DNA of 64,000 nt, taken from the NCBI RefSeq assembly GCF_900143005.1, contig NZ_FRCS01000002.1:248001-312000 (forward strand), given 5' to 3'. This DNA comes from Cryptosporangium aurantiacum. Its GTDB lineage: Bacteria > Actinomycetota > Actinomycetes > Mycobacteriales > Cryptosporangiaceae. Shown piece by piece: positions 58,473 through 64,000 of the stretch (its first letter is position 1; each line of letters starts with the position of its first letter). The position numbers and the translations under genes are program-made. Below the pieces are notes generated by a model. That model had not been told where the DNA came from, ran no database searches, and saw only the letters and a list, made by a program, of their open reading frames with translations.

Positions 58473-59813
58473 ATGAGCCAACGGACGCCGAAGCGCAGGC
58501 CGTCATCAACCCGCCCGCGCTCGTCCACGCACTTGTCCCTGGCTACCCCACCGGAGTCCACTCCTCCGCCCGAGACGACCCACCCAGCCGACGCGCTGCC
58601 GGAGAACCTGGTCCGGCTGCTGTTCCGCCAGGCAGCTGACCTGGTCGAGGACGGGGACCCGATCCAAACCGAACTCTGGTGCTCGGACGTGCTGGGGGCG
58701 GTCTGGTCCGCCACGGACGGGGATCCCGCCGCCGAGGACACGTTCGCCGACGCCTGGGTGGCCGCCGCCGAAGCCGTGGACGGCACCGACCGCCCGGCGG
58801 CGCTGACCGCGCTGACCGCGTTGAGCCGGATCGCGAGCAGCGCGTCCGCCCGCCGGACCGCTGCGGCGGCCGCGGACCGGATCGCGGCCACCGGGGTACC
58901 GCGGCCACGTTGGGCAACCGCTGTGGACGACCTCTCCGCCGGAGAATGCTGGCACTACGGGGACGTGTTCGGCGACCAGGAGACGATTCTCTGCGCGTTC
59001 CGGCGCGGGCCGAACGAGCACGCGATGCTCGTCCTGATCGACCACACGCTCGGCGGCATCGCCAAGGACGTCTTTTTCACCGAGGCGGTCGCCGGCAGCC
59101 TCGCCGACCTGCAGTACGAGCTCGCCGCCACACCGGTGGCGTTCCTTGAGCCGATCGAGCCCGCAGCGGCCCGGCGCCGCCTGCAGCAGGCGTTCACGAT
59201 CACCGACGGGCTGGTCGAGCCCCGGGTCAACGAGGAGCTGGCACCGCACCGGGCCCTGGCGCTGGCCAGGGTCCGGCAGCTGCCGCCGAGCATCGAGACC
59301 GTCACCCCGGAGCCGGACGTGGAGCCGGACGCGCTGATCGCCGAGTTCCTCGCCGCACCGGAGGCCGCCGATCTCCTCGACACCGACCTCGCCGGCCGCT
59401 GGGCGCGGCTGCTCGTCGACCGCGCGATCGCGCACGCCGATGTCCCCGCCCGGGTCGGGCCCGGCGTCCTCGACGAACTGCTGCTGGTCGACGTCCCCGA
59501 ACACGCGCTGCTGGACGCGGCGTCGAAGAGCGCGATGCCTGCCGTCCTCACGGCCTGGACGCGCTGGGCCGGCCGCAGGCAGGGCCTGCCCACATCGGCG
59601 CTCACGTGGCTGGAGACCGCGCTTGAGGAGATGCTGGACGAGTTCCCCGAGGCCTACCGCGACCCGGACGCGGTGGCCCATCGCAACACCTGCCCGGACA
59701 CCGTCGACCTCCGATCGAACCGTCCGTCCCGGCTGGCTACGCCGCTGATCTCGCCAAGTGTGTTGCGCGCCACATCCGGGGCAGGAAAAGTGGGACGCGC
59801 GCGACCGAAATAG
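58473..59813 (+). CDS. Hypothetical actinobacterial protein
   Basis: A 446-residue soluble protein. A disordered Arg/Pro/Ser/Thr-rich N-terminus (~1-40) precedes a helical region (ENLVRLLFRQAADLVEDGDPIQTELWCSDVLGAVW) and an alpha/beta core (CWHYGDVFGDQETILCAFRRGPNEHAMLVLIDHTLGGIAKDVFF). An HRALALARVRQLP segment follows, then a C-terminal helical domain. It is Glu/Asp/Leu-rich with conserved-looking His and Cys residues, but I cannot name a family. ATG 58473 has a GGAAGGA site 10 bases upstream. It lies between the helicase and the acyltransferase genes. Confidence 0.72.
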   Translation: MSQRTPKRRPSSTRPRSSTHLSLATPPESTPPPETTHPADALPENLVRLLFRQAADLVEDGDPIQTELWCSDVLGAVWSATDGDPAAEDTFADAWVAAAEAVDGTDRPAALTALTALSRIASSASARRTAAAAADRIAATGVPRPRWATAVDDLSAGECWHYGDVFGDQETILCAFRRGPNEHAMLVLIDHTLGGIAKDVFFTEAVAGSLADLQYELAATPVAFLEPIEPAAARRRLQQAFTITDGLVEPRVNEELAPHRALALARVRQLPPSIETVTPEPDVEPDALIAEFLAAPEAADLLDTDLAGRWARLLVDRAIAHADVPARVGPGVLDELLLVDVPEHALLDAASKSAMPAVLTAWTRWAGRRQGLPTSALTWLETALEEMLDEFPEAYRDPDAVAHRNTCPDTVDLRSNRPSRLATPLISPSVLRATSGAGKVGRARPK

Positions 59814-59852
59814 GCAGATCGAGGCGCCGCGCCCAGACCGGGGGAGGTGGCG

Positions 59853-61376
59853 GTGACCGGGCTAGAACTTCCACCCAGCGCGGTAGACGTTGATTACGGG
59901 GCGCTCGGCTGGGGTGCCGGGCGGACGATGTCGGACTTCGAGGCCGGAATGTGGCGGCTGGAGGCAGCCGAGCCGCGGTTACGGTCGACGATCGCCGCGA
60001 TCGACGTCCTCGACACCACGCCGGACTGGGACCGGCTCGTCGCCGCCCACGAGTGGGCGCTCGGCGTCGTACCCCGCTTCCGGATGCGGGTGGTCGATCC
60101 GCCGTTCCAGCTCGGCAAGCCGGTCTGGTCGGTCGATCCCGAGTTCGACCTGGGTTATCACCTGCGCCGGATCCGCCTGCCCGAGCCGGGCACGTTCGCG
60201 GCGGCGCTGGAACTCTGCCGCACGGTGGTCGACCGGCCGTTCGATCGGGCCCGGCCGCCGTGGGAGGCGCTACTCGTCGAAGGCCTCGCCGACGGCACCG
60301 CCATCTATCTACTCAAGACCCACCACAGCATCACCGACGGCATGGGCGGCATGCAGCTGGTGACGCTCCTGCACAGCCGCAGGCGGGAACCGACACCGGA
60401 CAAACCGTCCGCGCTGCCGCCACCGCCGGAGCAGCTGAGCGGCCTCGATGCGCTCCGCGAGCAGCTCACCGACCAGATCCGCACGCTCCCGGAGACCGTG
60501 CTCAGCCGCGCGCAGGCCGGCCTGCGGCTGGCCGAGCGTGCGGTGCGCGACCCGGGCAGCGCGATCGGATTCACGCAGTCGCTGCTGCGCCTGGCGGCGC
60601 CACCGTCGTGTCCACCGTCGCCGATCCTGCGCGGGCGCGGGCTCGGCCGTCGGTTCGGCACGCTGGAGACGACGGTCGACGAGTTGCGGGGCGCCGCGAA
60701 GGCCGCGGGCGGCTCGCTGAACGACGCCTACCTGGCGGCGCTACTCGCGGGGTTCCGCCGCTACCACGAGCGGCTCGACGCACCCATCGACCTGCTGCCG
60801 ATCGGGATGCCGATCAGCCTGCGCGACTCAGCCGACCCGATGGGCGGCAACCGGTTCGGCGTCGCCCGGTTCGCGGCGCCGATCGGCGTCCGGGACCCGG
60901 CCGACCGCATCCGGCGCATCCGTGAGCTGGTGCTCGACGCGCGGGCCGAGCCGGCGGCCGACATCCTGACGCTCGCCGCGCCCGCGCTGTCGCGGCTGCC
61001 GGTCGCGGCGGTGGCCCGCTGGTATCTCGGCCAGACCAGCCTGATCGACCTGCAAGCGAGCAACGTCGCCGGGATACCGGTGCCGGTATACATGGCCGGC
61101 GCCCGGATCGACCGGATGTTCCCGTTCGCGCCCGCGCCCGGCTGCGGGGTGATGGCGACGCTCGTCTCGCACACCGGCACCTGCTGCATCGGCGTCACGA
61201 TCGACACCGCGGCCGTGACCGAGCCGGACGTTTTCCTCGAATGCCTCGCCGAGGGGCTGGACGAGGTGCTCGCGCTCCGCCCTGCGAAGCCGCGCACCCC
61301 GAAGAAGCGCCCGTCGTCGGGCCGGACGACCCGCGCCAAGAAGTCGACGAACGATCGGACGGAAGGAGCGCAGTGA
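59853..61376 (+). CDS. Wax ester synthase / diacylglycerol acyltransferase (WS/DGAT)
   Basis: A 507-residue acyltransferase making triacylglycerol or wax ester from acyl-CoA and diacylglycerol or fatty alcohol, at the membrane or on lipid droplets. The catalytic motif HHSITDG is at 157-163, with VDRPFDRARPPWEALLVEGL before it, and the C-terminal motif DLQASNVAGIPVPVYMAGA fits the family's ND-type block. GTG 59853 is chosen because GGGGGAGG sits five bases before it; GTG 59847 is alternative. Codon 43 is TTA. The last ~45 residues are basic and disordered. Its stop codon overlaps the start of plsB by one base, so the pair is coupled. Confidence 0.93.
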   Translation: MTGLELPPSAVDVDYGALGWGAGRTMSDFEAGMWRLEAAEPRLRSTIAAIDVLDTTPDWDRLVAAHEWALGVVPRFRMRVVDPPFQLGKPVWSVDPEFDLGYHLRRIRLPEPGTFAAALELCRTVVDRPFDRARPPWEALLVEGLADGTAIYLLKTHHSITDGMGGMQLVTLLHSRRREPTPDKPSALPPPPEQLSGLDALREQLTDQIRTLPETVLSRAQAGLRLAERAVRDPGSAIGFTQSLLRLAAPPSCPPSPILRGRGLGRRFGTLETTVDELRGAAKAAGGSLNDAYLAALLAGFRRYHERLDAPIDLLPIGMPISLRDSADPMGGNRFGVARFAAPIGVRDPADRIRRIRELVLDARAEPAADILTLAAPALSRLPVAAVARWYLGQTSLIDLQASNVAGIPVPVYMAGARIDRMFPFAPAPGCGVMATLVSHTGTCCIGVTIDTAAVTEPDVFLECLAEGLDEVLALRPAKPRTPKKRPSSGRTTRAKKSTNDRTEGAQ

Positions 61377-64000
61377 TGCGCGACGCAGAACCAGACTCCG
61401 TCCGGAGCGGGACGCTCTACCTGGTCCAGTCGGACACCCCGCAGGAACGGCAGATCATCGCGGCCTGGCTCACCGAGCAGCTGGAGAACGAGTCGGGCGA
61501 CGGCGGGCGGCTGGTCGTCGACCTGACCGACGGCCGGCTCCACGAGACCATCGACAACGCCGGTGACCTGCTGGTCACCCCGCTCCGGGTGGCCTGGCTG
61601 CCGGCCGCCGAGGACGAGAAGCCGCTGACGAAGCTCCGCACGACGGTGGCCCGGATGGGTGCCCGCCGCTCGCAGTCGACCGTGCAGCGGCTGCTCGTGC
61701 GCCAGGGGGCCGACCGGTACCGGGTGCTGGTCGGCAAACCGGCGACGGTCGACGACCTGCGCGAGCGCTGGCAGCGGCTGGCGTCCAAGGACGGCTTCGA
61801 CAGCTTCGTGCGGCGGCAGGCCGTGCTCGCGCTCGACCGTGCCGAGCGCGCCCTGATCGGCAGCCAGTACAAGGTCGCCCGCTACGTGGTGGAGGAGATC
61901 ACCGCGAGCCCGCGCTTCCGTGCCGGCGTCGAGAAGCTCGCGGACGAGCTGGACCTGCCGGTCGCGGAGGTCAGCCAGCGGGCGCTGGGCGCGCTGCACC
62001 AGATGGTCGCGGCACAGGACCGCCGGGCGATCGATGCCTGGAACCGGCTCGGCCGGTACTTCTCCCGCGCCTACCGGGTGGTCGTCGACGACTCGAAGGC
62101 CGACGACCTGCGCGAGCTCGGGCGCAAGTACCCGCTGGTCTTCCTGCCCAGCCACCGCTCCTATCTCGATCCGCTGGTGCTCCGCCCGGCGCTGCTGGCA
62201 CACGGCCTGCCGCTCAACCACGTGATGGGCGGGATCAACATCGACTTCTGGCCGGTCGGGCCGCTCACCCGGCGCAGCGGCTACGTGTTCATCCGGCGCA
62301 GCATCGCCGACGACGCGGTGTACCGCTGGGTGCTCCGCGAGTACATGGGTTACCTGCTCTCCAAGCGCTTCAACCTGGAGTGGTACATCGAGGGCGGGCG
62401 CAGCCGCACCGGCAAGCTCCGTCCGCCCCGCTACGGGCTGCTCACCTACCTGGCCGAAGCGTTCCGGTCCAGCGGCGCCGAGGACGTGTACCTGGTACCG
62501 GTCTCGCTCAGCTACGACCAGCTCTACGAGGTCGGCGTGATGGCCGAGGAGGCGCACGGCGCCGCGAAGTCGCCGGAGAGCTTCGCCTGGCTGCTGAAGT
62601 TCAACCGGGCACAGAACAACCAGCGCGGATGCGTCCAGGTGCGGTTCGGCGAGCCGCTCTCGCTGCGGCAGGCGCTCGCCGACGCGCCGGACACCCGGCT
62701 CGCGGTGCAGAAGACCGCGTTCGAGGTCTGCCACCGGATCAACGAGGCGAGCCCGGTGATGCCCCGGTCGCTGGTGACGCTGGCGCTGCTGGGGATCGAG
62801 GACCGGGCGCTGACCGTCTCCGAGGTCGCCGCCGTCCTCGATCCGCTGACCGGGTACTTCGAGGCCCGTCAGCTGGCCACCCGCACCGGGCTCGGGCTCG
62901 CCGACGAGCGCGGCGTCCGCCACACGCTGGACGAGCTGGCGAGCTCGGGCGTCGTCGAGCGTTACGACAAGGGCACCGAGCCGGTCTACCGGATCGGCCC
63001 CGACCAGCACCTGGTCGCCGCGTTCTATCGGAACAACACGATCCACTTCCTGGTCACGCGGGCGGTGGCCGAGCTCATGCTGCAGGCCATCGCCGATGGG
63101 CAACCCGCCCCGGCGGATCTGATCGACTACGGCTGGAAGGCCGCGCTCGCGCTGCGCGACCTGCTGAAGTTCGAGTTCTTCTTCAGCGACAAGGACGCGT
63201 TCCGCTCCGAGCTGCACCGCGAGCTGGCCTTGATCGACCCGGAGTGGCGGGCGCGCCTCGCCGATCCGGACGGCGCCGCGACGCTGCTGGCCTCGGTTCG
63301 GCCGCACCTGGCCCACCGGGTCCTGCAGCCGTATCTGGAGGCGTACTGGGTGGTCGCCCAGCGGCTGGCCGCCCGCGACCCGCGGCAGCCGGTGGAGGCC
63401 AAGGCGTTCACCCGGGAGTGCCTCGACGTCGCCAAGCAGCTCCGGATGCAGCAGCAGTTGGCGAGCACCGAGTCGATCTCGGGTGAGTTGTTCGCGACCG
63501 CGCTCAAGCTGGCCGCGAACCACGACCTGGTCGACCCGGGGCGGGACGAGGTGCAGCAGGCCCGGCAGGAGTTCGCCGCGGAGATCACCGGCTGGGTGGA
63601 GCGGGTCCGCCGGGTGCGGGCGCTCGCGCTCGGCGAGACCGGCCACTCCGACGCCCCGGCCGAAGACGCCCTGCCCGGATACGCCCTGCCCGGAGACGCC
63701 CTGCCCGGAGACGCCCTGCCCGGAGACGCCCTGCCCGACGGCGGTCCGGCCGATGACGGCCTGCCCACAGCGGAACCGGCCGACGCCGGCAGCTCCGACC
63801 CGGATGGCCCCGAAGCCGCCGCGCCTCAGCCCGGCAGTTCCGACGCGGATGGCCCCGGAGCCGCCGCGCCCCAGCCCGGCAGCTCCGACCCGGCCGGCCC
63901 CGGAGCTGCCCCGCAGCCGCCCGGCGGCTCCGGGACGGCCGGGACCGGAGGGAACGAGAGCGTCGCGTCGCCTGCTGTGACCGTGAGTGCCCGTCGACCG
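61376..64000 (+). CDS. plsB: Glycerol-3-phosphate acyltransferase PlsB (3' end beyond window)
   Basis: The frame is open to the right edge, giving at least 875 residues. It acylates glycerol-3-phosphate, the first step to phospholipids and triacylglycerol. Motifs: HRSYLDPL (HX4D, from His260), RSGYVFIRRS, YIEGGRSRTGK (Glu339 on) and LVPVSLSYDQLYE, then a long C-terminal helical region. The start ATG overlaps the WS/DGAT stop (TGATG) behind AAGGAG; a GTG three bases earlier is in frame. After residue ~760 the tail is low-complexity: five ALPG(D/Y) units, then Ser/Ala/Pro repeats. Coupling to WS/DGAT suggests joint control of storage-lipid synthesis. Confidence 0.95.
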   Translation, partial: MRDAEPDSVRSGTLYLVQSDTPQERQIIAAWLTEQLENESGDGGRLVVDLTDGRLHETIDNAGDLLVTPLRVAWLPAAEDEKPLTKLRTTVARMGARRSQSTVQRLLVRQGADRYRVLVGKPATVDDLRERWQRLASKDGFDSFVRRQAVLALDRAERALIGSQYKVARYVVEEITASPRFRAGVEKLADELDLPVAEVSQRALGALHQMVAAQDRRAIDAWNRLGRYFSRAYRVVVDDSKADDLRELGRKYPLVFLPSHRSYLDPLVLRPALLAHGLPLNHVMGGINIDFWPVGPLTRRSGYVFIRRSIADDAVYRWVLREYMGYLLSKRFNLEWYIEGGRSRTGKLRPPRYGLLTYLAEAFRSSGAEDVYLVPVSLSYDQLYEVGVMAEEAHGAAKSPESFAWLLKFNRAQNNQRGCVQVRFGEPLSLRQALADAPDTRLAVQKTAFEVCHRINEASPVMPRSLVTLALLGIEDRALTVSEVAAVLDPLTGYFEARQLATRTGLGLADERGVRHTLDELASSGVVERYDKGTEPVYRIGPDQHLVAAFYRNNTIHFLVTRAVAELMLQAIADGQPAPADLIDYGWKAALALRDLLKFEFFFSDKDAFRSELHRELALIDPEWRARLADPDGAATLLASVRPHLAHRVLQPYLEAYWVVAQRLAARDPRQPVEAKAFTRECLDVAKQLRMQQQLASTESISGELFATALKLAANHDLVDPGRDEVQQARQEFAAEITGWVERVRRVRALALGETGHSDAPAEDALPGYALPGDALPGDALPGDALPDGGPADDGLPTAEPADAGSSDPDGPEAAAPQPGSSDADGPGAAAPQPGSSDPAGPGAAPQPPGGSGTAGTGGNESVASPAVTVSARRP
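63665..63739 (+). repeat. 15-bp tandem repeat, five copies, in the plsB tail
   Basis: Five units of GACGCCCTGCCCGGA (one beginning TAC, one ending GAC) encode ALPGD/Y pentapeptides near residue 764 onwards. It is followed by longer imperfect Ser-Ser-Asp-Pro and Gly-Ala-Ala-Pro-Gln-Pro repeats up to the window edge. Confidence 0.92.

Noticed and set aside
60761-63646. A 961-codon open frame antisense to plsB
   Set aside because: It mirrors the codon bias of a GC-rich gene; its translation is Arg/Gln/His-rich without domains, while the sense strand has all PlsB motifs.

Overview
The window is chromosomal DNA from a high-GC (roughly 70%) actinomycete. Pointers to that group are three AfsR/SARP-type BTAD regulators, an Rpf with a c-di-AMP (ydaO-type) leader, a mycothiol-dependent maleylpyruvate isomerase-like protein, a luciferase-like monooxygenase family oxidoreductase, a WS/DGAT next to PlsB, a small DUF4236-like protein, GTG starts and ATGA-coupled operons. 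A chemoreceptor with a possible FliA-type promoter suggests a motile (zoosporic) lineage such as Actinoplanes- or Cryptosporangium-like genera. That placement is inference. No tRNA, rRNA, CRISPR array, insertion sequence or prophage was seen.

Layout. 1-4.6 kb: 3' part of a YdeP-type molybdopterin oxidoreductase, a membrane-anchored Pro/Ala-stalk protein and an MMPL transporter, with a convergent TetR gene to 5.4 kb. 5.5-14.2 kb: two paralogous giant SARP/ATPase regulators, each overlapped at its 3' end by an antisense hemerythrin-like gene, with a GPP34 gene between them. 14.4-18.3 kb: DUF4236-like gene, then a reverse operon MBL hydrolase - DedA - holin-like/AlkP phosphodiesterase. 18.4-21.3 kb: a secreted CBM2-GH6 cellulase and, divergently, Rpf-LysM behind a c-di-AMP riboswitch. 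21.5-28.3 kb: MarR gene, an 1850-residue SF1 helicase/Vsr-like nuclease, and a PadR gene divergent from an MDMPI-like gene across a double dyad operator. 29-34.2 kb: an autoregulated-looking PadR-ABC-FtsX operon and an XPB-associated-type protein.

34.3-37.4 kb: MMPL transporter divergent from TetR. 37.4-40.8 kb: hrpB (carrying a 16-copy in-frame VNTR) and a DUF998 membrane protein. 40.9-45.3 kb: ATP-grasp plus a coupled unknown, then, after a long shared hairpin, a reverse group of LLM oxidoreductase, NAD(P)-binding protein and a second GH6. 45.4-48.6 kb: an MCP-PilZ chemoreceptor, an unknown, and a SecDF-P1-head-like membrane protein. 48.7-53.9 kb: a third SARP and a third MMPL transporter. 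54-58.4 kb: a DUF262 (GmrSD-like) protein divergent from a UvrD-like helicase, the best candidate for an undescribed defence or DNA-processing module. 58.5-64 kb: an unknown, then WS/DGAT and plsB (open at the right edge), a storage-lipid/phospholipid acyltransferase pair.

The most interesting items are the DUF262/UvrD-like pair, the helicase-nuclease with a 450-residue tail, the duplicated SARP-hemerythrin cassette, the two PadR operator architectures, the possible FliA-type promoter of the MCP-PilZ gene, and three in-frame tandem repeats inside otherwise conserved enzymes.
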